Source: Dermacoccus nishinomiyaensis
GTDB lineage: Bacteria > Actinomycetota > Actinomycetes > Actinomycetales > Dermatophilaceae
Direction: 5' to 3'
Length of the DNA: 64,000 nt
Assembly (NCBI RefSeq): GCF_900447535.1
Contig: NZ_UFXX01000001.1
Coordinates: forward strand, 1,488,001-1,552,000
Shown here: piece by piece, positions 8,679-16,714 of the stretch
How the letters are laid out: each line of letters starts with the position of its first letter
Numbering within the stretch: position 1 is the stretch's first letter
Position numbers and translations under genes: made by a program
Notes under the pieces: model-generated
What the model saw: the letters and a program-made list of their open reading frames with translations, nothing else
What the model was told of the DNA's origin: nothing
Database searches by the model: none

Positions 8679-10112
8679 GTGCCCCGCCTCACCGTCGCCG
8701 TTGTCGCACGTAGCGAGCTGTTCGGATGCGGCGCGATGGCGGCTCTCGACGCGTTCGGCGTCGCGACACGCCTCGTGCTCGTGCGTGGCCCGGGCCTGCG
8801 CGCCGAGGATCTCGCGCTCGATGCCGACGTGGCCGTGCTCGAGTGGAACGAACCCAACCGCAACGCCTGGGATCAACTACGCGCGCTGCACGCCGCGAAC
8901 CCGACGACGAAGCTGCTCGTGTCGTCGCTGCACACCGACGAGGCCGCCATCAGCCGGCTCCTCGCGCGCGGCGCGTCGGGAGTCGTCGGACGGTCGGCGA
9001 GCGCCGCCGATCTGCGCGCCGGGGTCGATGACGTGGTCGCGGGCCGAATCGTCCGCCCCGCGGTGCTTCGACCCTCCCCCACGGACGCGCGGCCGACCGT
9101 CCCCTCCGACGGGCTGACCGCACGTCAGGCGCAGATCGTCGATCTCATCTGCTCGGGCATGCCGAACGCGCAGATCGCCGAGCGCCTGCACCTGAGCGTC
9201 AACAGCGTCAAGTCGCACATCAGAGGCGCCTACCGCGCGATGGACGTGCAGACGCGCCCTCAAGCCGTGTTGTGGGGTCTGGCGCGCGGCTACGGTGGTC
9301 ATGTGTCTGACGATCACTGGCCGCCAGCTGCGGCACCCACCTCATCATCCGGCTCGTCGACGCACCCAACCGATGACGACGAGTCGCAGGCCCCTGACCT
9401 CGCCGACTGGCTCGCCGAACAAGCCGACGCGGGCCTCGAGGGCGCGGACGAGGCAGCCATCCGCGACGTCATCGGCGCGATGATCGAGCACCCTCGGTTT
9501 CCGTGCCTCGGAGCGCGTTCGGCGCTGAAACGCGACGGCGCGCTCGTCCGCGTCTTCGACGACATGACCGATGACGCGTGTCTCTCGACGCTCAGCGCTG
9601 AGCTGGCCGACTTCGCCGCGATCGAGCGTGGCCCGCGCGAGTTCGGCTCGTTCATCGCCGTCTTCCGTCGCCCGCGGGTGGGCGACGAGCGGGAGTTTGA
9701 GAACCTCCTGTGGGGCATGCTGCAGCGATTGCACGATCGTGACGACGCGCCGTGGGCCGAGCGCGTGTCGCCCGACACGACGTCACCGCACTTCAGTTTC
9801 AGCCTCGGCGGCGTGCCGTTCTTCCTCGTCGGGCTGCATCCGCAGGCCTCGCGCATCGCGCGCCGTGCTCCGCTGACGACGGTCGTGTTCAACCTGCACG
9901 ATCAGTTCGAGCAGCTGCGAGCTGACGGCGGCTTCGACCGGATGCGCGACGCGATCCGCCGCCGCGATGCTGCGTTGCAGGGTTCGATCAATCCGGTCGT
10001 CACCGATCATGGACGCTCGTCGGAGGCGCGTCAGTACTCTGGGCGGCACGTGGAGGACGACTGGCGTGCCCCGTTCACCGCGCACCCTTCGAAGGAGAAT
10101 CCTGATGACTGA
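8679..10112 (+). CDS. LuxR-type regulator with degenerate receiver fused to a YqcI/YcgG domain
   Basis: This is a single 477-residue reading frame. Residues 1-130 resemble a receiver, but the acidic pocket is lost (VAVVARSEL), the phospho-acceptor position is Glu55 (VAVLEWN), and the conserved Lys appears as Arg105. Residues about 146-205 are a LuxR helix-turn-helix (LTARQAQIVDLICSGMPNAQ). After a Ser/Pro/Asp linker, residues about 245-470 match the YqcI/YcgG family, with blocks FPCLGARSAL, SPDTTSPHFSFSLGG, VFNLHDQFEQLR and GSINPVVTDHG. From memory, one YqcI/YcgG member, GntA, is a heme-dependent N-hydroxylase in guanitoxin synthesis. The GTG at 8679 follows AAGGAGAG. An in-frame GTG near 9302 could start a separate YqcI protein, but no ribosome site is seen. 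It overlaps the next gene by 8 bases. Confidence 0.8.
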   Translation: MPRLTVAVVARSELFGCGAMAALDAFGVATRLVLVRGPGLRAEDLALDADVAVLEWNEPNRNAWDQLRALHAANPTTKLLVSSLHTDEAAISRLLARGASGVVGRSASAADLRAGVDDVVAGRIVRPAVLRPSPTDARPTVPSDGLTARQAQIVDLICSGMPNAQIAERLHLSVNSVKSHIRGAYRAMDVQTRPQAVLWGLARGYGGHVSDDHWPPAAAPTSSSGSSTHPTDDDESQAPDLADWLAEQADAGLEGADEAAIRDVIGAMIEHPRFPCLGARSALKRDGALVRVFDDMTDDACLSTLSAELADFAAIERGPREFGSFIAVFRRPRVGDEREFENLLWGMLQRLHDRDDAPWAERVSPDTTSPHFSFSLGGVPFFLVGLHPQASRIARRAPLTTVVFNLHDQFEQLRADGGFDRMRDAIRRRDAALQGSINPVVTDHGRSSEARQYSGRHVEDDWRAPFTAHPSKENPDD

Positions 10113-10773
10113 CCCGCGACGCCCGCGCTCCCCCCACCCGCCGACGCCGCGGCCGCCGTACGCGGGCGGCCCCGAAGCTCCCGCCGACGGTTGGTCGCGC
10201 ATCGCCCCGCAGACGGGGGTGCTCGTGCCGCTGGCGGCCGGTCAGGTGCTCGAGGTCGTCGACCCGTGTGGTGAGCAGGTGAGCGACTTCTACGCCGTCA
10301 TGCAGGACGACATCGCCGAGTGCTTCTCGGCGGGGCGCACCGTCGACTACAACAACACGTTGTACCCATCGACGGGGCACCGGTTGTGGAGCAACCGCAG
10401 CAGCGTCATGGCGACGATCGTCGCGGACTCGGTGGGCATCCACGACATGACGGTGACGCCGTGCAGCCAGCAGACGTTCGACATCCTCTACCCCGAGTTC
10501 GACGGCGCCCCGCACCCGAGTTGCTTCGCGAACCTGTGCGGCGCGCTCGAACCCGTCGGCGTCGCGCCCGACCACATCGGCACGACGCTCAACATCTTCA
10601 TGGACGTGTGGACGAGCCCCGACGGTGAACTGCACATCGACCCGCCGCCGACGCAGGCGGGCGACGTCTTCGCCATCCGCGCCGAAGCCGACCTGTTCGT
10701 CGGGCTGACGGCCTGCTCGGCCGAGAAATCGAACGCCGGCGTCTGCAAACCCATCGACTACCGGGTGCGCTGA
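10105..10773 (+). CDS. DUF1989 / urea carboxylase-associated family protein
   Basis: This 222-residue protein matches the DUF1989 family in its central blocks: AGQVLEVVDPCGEQVSDFYA, the asparagine-rich SAGRTVDYNNTLYPSTGH, and the C-terminal GLTACSAEKSNAGVCKPIDY. Cysteines near residues 53, 167 and 204 are possible functional residues. Known relatives include proteins next to urea carboxylase and the two subunits of carboxyguanidine deiminase. GAAGGAG precedes the ATG at 10105, and the start overlaps the end of the regulator-YqcI fusion by 8 bases, so the two are translationally coupled. The reaction here is unknown; a role with a guanidino or carbamoyl compound is inference. Confidence 0.85.
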   Translation: MTDPRRPRSPHPPTPRPPYAGGPEAPADGWSRIAPQTGVLVPLAAGQVLEVVDPCGEQVSDFYAVMQDDIAECFSAGRTVDYNNTLYPSTGHRLWSNRSSVMATIVADSVGIHDMTVTPCSQQTFDILYPEFDGAPHPSCFANLCGALEPVGVAPDHIGTTLNIFMDVWTSPDGELHIDPPPTQAGDVFAIRAEADLFVGLTACSAEKSNAGVCKPIDYRVR

Positions 10774-10880
10774 GGCGCTGACGTCGCACCGGTCCTGTCA
10801 GCGAAAGTGGCGAAACAGGCGGCCGTTCAGGCCCCGTCGGGGCTCAGGCGCTCCGAGCAGAATGAGCATCGAGACGGCCC

Positions 10881-10930
10881 ATGTTGTGTCACGAAAGCGC
10901 GAAATAGCGCGCGTTCATGACACACCATCC
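10881..10930. repeat. Dispersed palindromic repeat, copy 1
   Basis: The arms ATGTTGTGTCACGAA and GCGTTCATGACACACCAT form an imperfect inverted repeat. The same element occurs at 35987-36036 and 36559-36610. It is intergenic, between the DUF1989 gene and a decayed region. Confidence 0.7.
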
Positions 10931-10972
10931 TTGGGTGGGGAGGCGTTGTGAGCCGACACGGCGCTCCGATGG

Positions 10973-11281
10973 TCAGCAGAACGTGACGCCCGACCCCGCC
11001 CATTTGGTGCCGTCCTTGATGAAGGACGCGACGTTGAGCGTCACGGTTGTCGTGCCGTAGCCGTCGACAGTCACGAGGTAACTGAGCGACACGGAGGCCG
11101 GGTTGGCGCTGCTCGTGCCGGAGGAGTTCGTGAGTGAGATGCCGATGTACGTGTTGCAGACCTGGGCTGTTGAACTGGCAGGACCACTGCAGCCGCCGTT
11201 CGGCGTGCCGGCTGTACCGGAGCCCGCGACGCCGGTGCCGCCCGTCAACGCGTAGCTCTTGCCCTGTGATGTACGACGCAA
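10973..11281 (-). pseudogene. Ser/Thr/Gly-rich ORF, probable remnant region
   Basis: A 102-codon frame opens at TTG 11281 and ends with SFIKDGTKWAGSGVTFC. Its second half is rich in Ser, Thr, Asn and Val (for example ISLTNSSGTSSANPASVSL), unlike its neighbours and like the end of a secreted or pilus-like protein. It has no signal peptide, and an in-frame stop lies 12 codons upstream of the TTG. In the next frame the bases 11241-11282 read TVASYITGQELRVDG, which resembles the C-terminal motif of short-chain dehydrogenases. The stretch is best read as scrap of one or two old genes; whether the ORF is translated is doubtful. Confidence 0.35.
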
Positions 11282-11344
11282 CCGTCCCTTTGTGCGTGCT
11301 CGACGGGGCCTCCGTCATGCCCCCGAGCGCCCCGTCGTCACGCG

Positions 11345-13159
11345 TCAGCGCAGGTTCGTCGGCAGCTCCTCGAGCAGGCGCAGCCAGAGCTCCGACGACG
11401 TCGGGTAGCTCGGCACCGCGTGCCGAAGGACGCCGACCGGCACCTGGCCGACGATGGCGACCGTCGCCGCGTGGACGAGTTCGGCCGCCTCGTGGCCGAC
11501 GAACGTCGCGCCGAGCAGGCACCCGGTGGCACGGTCGACGACGATCTTGGCGCTCCCCACACCGTCGTCACGCAGCAGAGCCGTACCCGCGGCGCTCGCG
11601 AACGGCACCGCGACGGTGACGACGTCATGCCCCGCTTCGCGCGCCTGAGCCTCGCTCGAGCCGACCGCCGCGACCTGCGGGTCCGTGAACACGACCTGAG
11701 GGACGGGAACGTCACGCGGCGGCGGCGTCTCGTGCGCGCCGGCGAGTCGGGCGCCGAGCACGCGCGCCTCGTACTTGCCCATGTGTGTCAGCGGCGCGCC
11801 GCCGCCGGCGTCACCGATGGCGTGCAGCCAGGTCGGCAGGCGCCCGGCGCGCACGTCGTCCGCGTTGACGCCGACCGCTTCGAGACCGACGTCGTCGAGG
11901 CGCGGGCGACGGCCGGTGGCGAGCAGGAGTTCGTCGGCGACGATCCGCTCGCTGCCCGATTCATCACGTTCGACGGTGAGCGTCACCGGCCCGCCGTGCA
12001 CGCGACCGAGGCCGGTGTCGGCGGCGCCGGCGCGGCTGGCGTCGGTGATTCGGGTGGCGAGGCGGACGTCGACGCCGGCCGTACGCAGCGCGTCGAGGAC
12101 GGCCGCGCCAGCGAATGGTTCCTGGTCCGTGAGCAGCGCATCACCGCGCACGAGCATCGTGACGCTGCTGCCGAGGGCGCTCATCCACGTCGCGGCCTCG
12201 CAGGCGACGACCCCGCCGCCGACGATGACGAGCCGGTCAGGCACCTCGACGACGCCCGTCGCGTCACGCGACCCCCAGGCGTGCAGGTCGGCGAACATCG
12301 GCGGGACGACGGGCACCGAACCCGTCGCCAGCACGAGGGCGACGCCCGCTTCGACGACGGTGCTCGCGCCGCCGTCCGAGCTCACGCTCACCGTCCTCTC
12401 GCTGACGAGACGTGCGTGACCGCGCATGACGTCGAGGCCTGCGCCCGTCGCCCAGTCGAGCTGGGAGGTGTCGTCGTAGTCCGAGACCCACGCGTCGCGG
12501 CGTGCGAGCAGCGCTGCGACGTCGAGCTCGGCGGGCCGCAGGCCGGGCAGGTGCTCGCTGGTCGCCCTGACGTCGAGCGGGCGCAGCAGCGCCTTGCTCG
12601 GCATGCACGCGTAATAGGAGCACTCACCGCCGAGCAGTTCGCCCTCTATCAGCAGGACGCTCAGCCCACCGTCATGGGCGTACTGAGCGACGTTCTCGCC
12701 CGTCGGCCCGCCACCGATGACGATGACGTCGACGCGGCGCACGCCGTCAGGGCCGTCAGACTCGGACGGGCGGTGAGGATCGGTGGCCGCGTCCGGACTG
12801 TCGACGCGGGGCACGCCGTCAGGACCCTTGGGCTCGGCGGGCATGCGTCCGTCCTTCGCCGTGGTCTCGGGTGCGCCGTGGACGAGGTCGACGTATTCGC
12901 GGTGACGCCCGATCCAGCCCTTGATGAACGGGCACAGTGGCAGCACGTCGTGGGTGCCGTCGGCGCGCACGTCGTCGAGCGCGAACCTCGCGACCTGTGA
13001 GCCGACGCCCTTGCCCTCGTAGCTCGGATCGACCTCGGTGTGCGTGAACACGATGAGCTGATCGGTGAGTTGATATTCGGCGAACCCGGCGAGGGCGTCA
13101 CCGTCCCACGCCTCGTAGCGGTTGGCGTCGGTGTTCTTCGTCAACGTCAGGTCAGGCAC
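11345..13159 (-). CDS. GNAT acetyltransferase domain fused to an FAD disulfide oxidoreductase
   Basis: This is a 604-residue two-domain protein. Residues 1-92 are a small GNAT domain of the YjdJ type (VDPSYEGKGVGSQVARFAL, then PFIKGWIGRH). A Pro/Asp linker follows, in which GPDGVxRVD occurs twice. Residues about 143-604 are a pyridine nucleotide-disulfide oxidoreductase with the FAD motif VIVIGGGPTGENVAQYA, redox pair Cys180/Cys185 in GGECSYYACMPSK, a second nucleotide motif RLVIVGGGVVACEAATW, HAIGDAGGGAPLTHMGKYEA, and a C-terminal His (His580, HAVPSYP). It resembles lipoamide dehydrogenase/mercuric reductase relatives. GAAGGAG precedes the GTG start. The substrate is unknown. Confidence 0.85.
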   Translation of the reverse strand: MPDLTLTKNTDANRYEAWDGDALAGFAEYQLTDQLIVFTHTEVDPSYEGKGVGSQVARFALDDVRADGTHDVLPLCPFIKGWIGRHREYVDLVHGAPETTAKDGRMPAEPKGPDGVPRVDSPDAATDPHRPSESDGPDGVRRVDVIVIGGGPTGENVAQYAHDGGLSVLLIEGELLGGECSYYACMPSKALLRPLDVRATSEHLPGLRPAELDVAALLARRDAWVSDYDDTSQLDWATGAGLDVMRGHARLVSERTVSVSSDGGASTVVEAGVALVLATGSVPVVPPMFADLHAWGSRDATGVVEVPDRLVIVGGGVVACEAATWMSALGSSVTMLVRGDALLTDQEPFAGAAVLDALRTAGVDVRLATRITDASRAGAADTGLGRVHGGPVTLTVERDESGSERIVADELLLATGRRPRLDDVGLEAVGVNADDVRAGRLPTWLHAIGDAGGGAPLTHMGKYEARVLGARLAGAHETPPPRDVPVPQVVFTDPQVAAVGSSEAQAREAGHDVVTVAVPFASAAGTALLRDDGVGSAKIVVDRATGCLLGATFVGHEAAELVHAATVAIVGQVPVGVLRHAVPSYPTSSELWLRLLEELPTNLR

Positions 13160-13282
13160 GGCGTTCTCCTTCGATGGGGTCGGGCTGAGCGAGTCGTGCG
13201 ACGGGCGGTCCTCGTTGCGGGGCTGGGCGGATGGTCGGCGGGTTCGTCGCGATGCGACGTGTGTCGCGTTCGCGAGCCATCG

Positions 13283-14479
13283 TCACCCTCCGCCGCGCCC
13301 GCGACGGTTACGCGGGCGCAGGCGAACCGGGGGCATGGTCGGCGCGGGGATGCGCTCGACGTCGCCGACATATCCCTCGACCGAGCCGAAACGCTCTGCA
13401 CCCGCCTCGTATTCGTCGCGCGCGAGGACGATCTCGTCGTGGCTGCGGCCGATGAAGTTCCACCACATCACGATTTCCTCCTCGAACGGCGTGCCGCCGA
13501 GCAGGATGACGCGCGCGGGCTCATCACCGACGTCGAGCGTCAGCGTCGCGCGGCCTTCGTCGACGCAGCCGAGGTCGCCGCGTTCGAGGCGCGCGCCGTC
13601 GAGGGTGACCGTGCCGGTGTCGACGAGGATGCCGTGCTCGAACCCCTCGTCGACATCGAGGGTGACACGCGCGCCCGCGTCGAGGCGCAATTCGGCGCCG
13701 AGCAGCGGCGTGTGCGTGACGATCGGCGAACCGGCGACGCCGCGCAGTTCGCCGATGAAGACGAGCGCCGAACCCTGACCGCTCGGTAGCGGCACGCACT
13801 CGGGCGCGTGATGTTCGAACGCGCGGTCGCCGTCGCGGGTCACGTCGGGCAGTGCCACCCAGAGCTGGACGCCGTGCAGCGTCTCGGTGCCGGGCGTCGA
13901 GACCTCGGAGTGGACGATGCCGTGGCCGCTCGTCATGAGGTTGACCTCGCCGGGGCGGACGACGGCGTGCGCGCCACCAGAATCATGGTGTTCGATGGCG
14001 CCCTCGAACAACCACGAGACCGTCTGCAGCCCGGTGTGGGGGTGCGGCGGCACGTCCATGCCGACGCCGCGTTCCGGGCCGTAGTGGTCGACGAAGCACC
14101 ACGCCCCGACGAACGAGCGGTCGCGGTGCGGCAGGGTGCGTCGCACCTCGAGGGCACGCAGCCCGCCGAGCGGAACCTGGCGGGGTGAGAGAACCTGAAC
14201 GACGCCCTCGACGGGGCGTTCTGCGGTGGGCGCCTCGTTCGCCTGGGCGACGATCGCATCTGCAGGGTCGAGTCCACCGGCGGCCCTGACGTCGGCGTCG
14301 GCGCCTGACGTGCGGGCACCGGCGTCGCGGGTAGTGGTTCGACGAGCGCCGTCGCGCGGGTATTGCGGGTGGGTGTTGTCGTGAACACCGTCGCCCTGGA
14401 TGCCGGACGGGTAGGCGCCGGCGCCGGCGTGATGCGTGGCGGTGGTGCGGGCGCCTGTGTCCTGGGTGTCGTCGAGCAT
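13283..14479 (-). CDS. Pirin family protein with long N-terminal extension
   Basis: This cupin-type iron protein has 398 residues. The pirin core starts near residue 95, with VRRTLPHRDRSFVGAWCFVD, the metal-site histidines in PPHPHTGLQTVSWLFEG and HHDSGG, and MTSGHGIVHSEVS. Pirins act as quercetinases or as redox-linked regulatory partners; the role here is unknown. The first 90 or so residues are low-complexity (Ala, Thr, Asp, Arg) and unlike normal pirins, yet GGGAG sits 8 bases before the ATG at 14479, so the extended start is kept. The C-terminus is basic and glycine-rich. Confidence 0.88.
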   Translation of the reverse strand: MLDDTQDTGARTTATHHAGAGAYPSGIQGDGVHDNTHPQYPRDGARRTTTRDAGARTSGADADVRAAGGLDPADAIVAQANEAPTAERPVEGVVQVLSPRQVPLGGLRALEVRRTLPHRDRSFVGAWCFVDHYGPERGVGMDVPPHPHTGLQTVSWLFEGAIEHHDSGGAHAVVRPGEVNLMTSGHGIVHSEVSTPGTETLHGVQLWVALPDVTRDGDRAFEHHAPECVPLPSGQGSALVFIGELRGVAGSPIVTHTPLLGAELRLDAGARVTLDVDEGFEHGILVDTGTVTLDGARLERGDLGCVDEGRATLTLDVGDEPARVILLGGTPFEEEIVMWWNFIGRSHDEIVLARDEYEAGAERFGSVEGYVGDVERIPAPTMPPVRLRPRNRRGRGGG

Positions 14480-14580
14480 TTCAGCGCTCCCTGGTGTCGA
14501 CCATCAGCCCCGACGAATGGGGCCCTCATGCCACCCAAGCACCCACGGTGTGCAGGAGCAACAGTCGGCCGATCGTTGTG

Positions 14581-14620
14581 CACGAAAATCGCAGATGTGG
14601 ACGAAAATCGCAGTTGGGTC
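14581..14620 (+). repeat. Dispersed AATCGC two-unit repeat, copy A
   Basis: Two units of GAAAATCGCAG followed by TGnGG lie in tandem. The stretch closely matches copy B at 31447-31484, and weaker copies occur at 59620-59650 and, on the minus strand, at 22990-23026. It lies in the gap between pirin and tRNA-Ser, which holds no gene. Confidence 0.65.
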
Positions 14621-14721
14621 GCTCTGCACCGTTAGGAGGGAGGTCGTGGGAACCGTCGCGCCGTGCAGGCTCGCTATCACTCACTCGCGCGTCGCCCCTC
14701 CCAAATCCCCAGCCTGTCATG

Positions 14722-14790
14722 CCGCAGATGAGTAGGACCCCCGCCGGGCGACTTCGTCGCTGATCCGGCGGGGGTCCTACTCATCTGCGG
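14722..14790 (-). terminator. 26-bp perfect inverted repeat at the tRNA-Ser 3' end
   Basis: Bases 14722-14747 and 14765-14790 are exact reverse complements over 26 bases, with a 17-base loop that itself folds (GCGAC/GTCGC). The right arm runs into the last three bases of the tRNA gene. It can act as terminator for the tRNA, but the length and perfection are exceptional. Confidence 0.7.
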
Positions 14791-14872
14791 AGGGCGTGGG
14801 ATTTGAACCCACGGTTGGTTTCCCAACTCCGGTTTTCAAGACCGGTGCACTCGGCCACTATGCGAGCCCTCC
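14788..14872 (-). tRNA. tRNA-Ser (anticodon TGA)
   Basis: Read on the minus strand, the acceptor arms GGAGGGC and GCCCTCC pair fully. The anticodon arm CGGTC-TTGAAAA-CCGG carries TGA, a long variable arm follows, and the T arm contains GGGTTCAAATCCC. The length of 85 and the long variable arm fit a class II serine tRNA. The 3' CCA is not encoded. Confidence 0.95.
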
Positions 14873-15067
14873 TCGTCGCTGCACCAACCGCGAACACCAC
14901 GGGCAACGACCCGTCGAGCGCATCGTCATCGATGCTCCCAGCAGGGCCGAACCCAGGCGTCGCACGGCAACCGGGCAACGAGAAACCATCGTAAGGCACT
15001 GGCGCGCCAACGCAGATTGGGTAGGCTCGACGGCAAGTTGTCCGTTCACATGAAATGGAGCCACATC

Positions 15068-15502
15068 ATGGGCAAGATCTCCTTCCTCGCCGGCGGCGTC
15101 GTCGGCTACGTCCTCGGTACGCGCGCTGGGGAGAAGCGCTACGAGCAGATCAAGAAGCAGGCCGACAAGGCCTGGAGCAACCCTGCCGTGCAGGACAAGG
15201 TCACCGCCGCGACGGAGACCGTCAAGGCCAAGGCGCCCGTCGTCGCCGCGGCTGTCGGCCAGAAGGCCGCTGACGTCAGCAAGGACGCAGCGCATGGCGT
15301 CGCGAGCAAGGCGTCGGACGCCAAGGACGCGACGACCTCCAAGGCCGCCGACGCGAAGGACGCCGTCTCGTCGAAGACGTCCGGCGGCAAGCACGCTGCG
15401 AAGGACGACAGCGACCTGCCCGAGACGATCCACCGCGACTCCAAGGGCGACCTTCACGCCGACACGAGCGGCTTCGGCCCCGGCGGCGAGAAGCTCCCCT
15501 GA
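15068..15502 (+). CDS. YtxH-like small membrane-anchored protein
   Basis: This 144-residue protein begins MGKISFLAGGVVGYVLGTRAG, a short hydrophobic segment followed by RYEQIKK, typical of YtxH-domain proteins. The rest is a long Ala/Lys/Asp-rich, coiled, repetitive region (several SDAKDA/AADAKDA units) resembling stress-linked LEA-like sequences. The ATG at 15068 has GGAG at 15057; a longer frame from 15017 lacks this. A TAGGCT hexamer near 15026 may be the -10 box. The function is unknown; a role in cell-envelope stress is only suggested by the composition. Confidence 0.78.
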   Translation: MGKISFLAGGVVGYVLGTRAGEKRYEQIKKQADKAWSNPAVQDKVTAATETVKAKAPVVAAAVGQKAADVSKDAAHGVASKASDAKDATTSKAADAKDAVSSKTSGGKHAAKDDSDLPETIHRDSKGDLHADTSGFGPGGEKLP

Positions 15503-15673
15503 CCCCCACCCACTCGATTCGCCCTGACGCTCGAGGCGCACGACGTGCGACGAACCCCGCGTCAGGCGCGACATCTCGCGGGATTTCGCGTAGATTCGCA
15601 GACAGCGCGGCCTAACACAGCCCTTCGGGTGGCTGTCTCGGCCACGACCAGTCGGATAGAACAGGATTGATTC

Positions 15674-15949
15674 ATGAACCGCAGTGACCTCGCCAGCACC
15701 ATCGCCCAGCGCACCGGCGTCAGCGTCAAGGACGCCACCGCCGTCCTCGCCGGCCTCAACGACGTCATCATCGAGGCCATCGGCCGCGGTGACAAGATCC
15801 AGCTCCCCGGCCTGCTCACGATCGAGCGTGTCGAGCGCGCCGCCCGCACGGGCCGCAACCCGCAGACGGGCGCCGAGATCGAGATCCCGGCCGGCTACGC
15901 CGCGAAGGTGACGGCCGGTTCCAAGCTCAAGGCCGCCGCCAAGGGCTGA
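15674..15949 (+). CDS. HU family DNA-binding protein
   Basis: This is a 91-residue histone-like protein that bends and compacts DNA. It has the standard HU layout: an N-terminal helical dimer part (MNRSDLASTIAQRTGVSVKDA), the LNDVIIEAIGRGDKIQLPG turn, and the beta arm region RTGRNPQTGAEIEIPAG with the conserved RNPxTG. It has no Lys/Ala-rich C-terminal tail like the mycobacterial HupB, only KLKAAAKG. It is monocistronic, followed by a strong terminator. Confidence 0.95.
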   Translation: MNRSDLASTIAQRTGVSVKDATAVLAGLNDVIIEAIGRGDKIQLPGLLTIERVERAARTGRNPQTGAEIEIPAGYAAKVTAGSKLKAAAKG

Positions 15950-15961
15950 ACTGCCTGATCT

Positions 15962-16008
15962 GACGAAGGGGGCCGTTTCACCACATCGGTGAAGCGGCCC
16001 CCTTCGTC
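15962..16008 (+). terminator. Rho-independent type terminator after the HU gene
   Basis: GACGAAGGGGGCCG and CGGCCCCCTTCGTC arms extend through TTTCACC/GGTGAA to a stem of about 21 base pairs with a small loop. It lies 12 bases after the HU stop. Confidence 0.85.
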
Positions 16009-16114
16009 ATGCCTGGCCGCGCGCCAGTCACCCGACGATGTTGCCCGGCTTTCGGGCAATCGATCCCCAGAAACCCGGGCAACATCGAGGTCAACGCGGG
16101 GGCGGTGCACACGA

Positions 16115-16714
16115 TCAGATGTAGACGGCAGGGTCGCTGAACGGGTCGTGCTCGACGGCGGGCACCCGCACCTTCGCGGGCACACCGACGGCGACGCCCG
16201 TCGCGGGCACGTCCTTGACGACGACGGCGTTCGCGCCGACCTGAGCGCCATCGCCCACGACGATCGGGCCGAGGATACGAGCGCCCGCGCCCACCGTCAC
16301 GCCGTCCCCGAGCGTCGGGTGACGCTTGACCTTCGCGAGCGTCCGCCCACCCAGGTTGACGCCGTTGTAGAGCATGCAGTCGTCGCCGATCTCGCTCGTC
16401 TCCCCGATGACGACGCCCATGCCGTGATCGATGAAGAAACGCCGACCGATCGTCGCACCGGGATGGATCTCGACGCCGGTGACGGCCCGCGTCACCTGCG
16501 ATCCGAGACGCGCCGGCAGCTTCCAGCGGCCGCCGCGCTGCCACATCGCATGCGTGACCCGGTGGCTCCACACAGCGTGCAGACCAGGCGAGGCGAGCGC
16601 CATCTCCAACCGCGAACCCCCGGCGGGGTCGCGTGCGAGGGCCGCGTCGACGTCCTCGTTCATCGTCTCCAGCGCAGCCCTTGCACGCGTCAACGGGTTC
16701 TTCGCCACCGTCAT
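16115..16714 (-). CDS. cysE: Serine O-acetyltransferase
   Basis: This enzyme makes O-acetylserine from serine and acetyl-CoA, the first step of cysteine synthesis. Its left-handed beta-helix hexapeptide repeats run from IHPGATIGRRFFIDHGMGVVI through IGDDCMLYNGVNLGG to LGDGVTVGAGARILGPI, as in CysE, including the active-site DHG motif. The chosen ATG at 16714 directly abuts GAGGAG; the GTG two codons later (16708) has better spacing, and one of the two is the start. The protein is about 199 residues, the short actinobacterial form. The gene lies 116 bases downstream of cysK in the same direction. Confidence 0.92.
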   Translation of the reverse strand: MTVAKNPLTRARAALETMNEDVDAALARDPAGGSRLEMALASPGLHAVWSHRVTHAMWQRGGRWKLPARLGSQVTRAVTGVEIHPGATIGRRFFIDHGMGVVIGETSEIGDDCMLYNGVNLGGRTLAKVKRHPTLGDGVTVGAGARILGPIVVGDGAQVGANAVVVKDVPATGVAVGVPAKVRVPAVEHDPFSDPAVYI

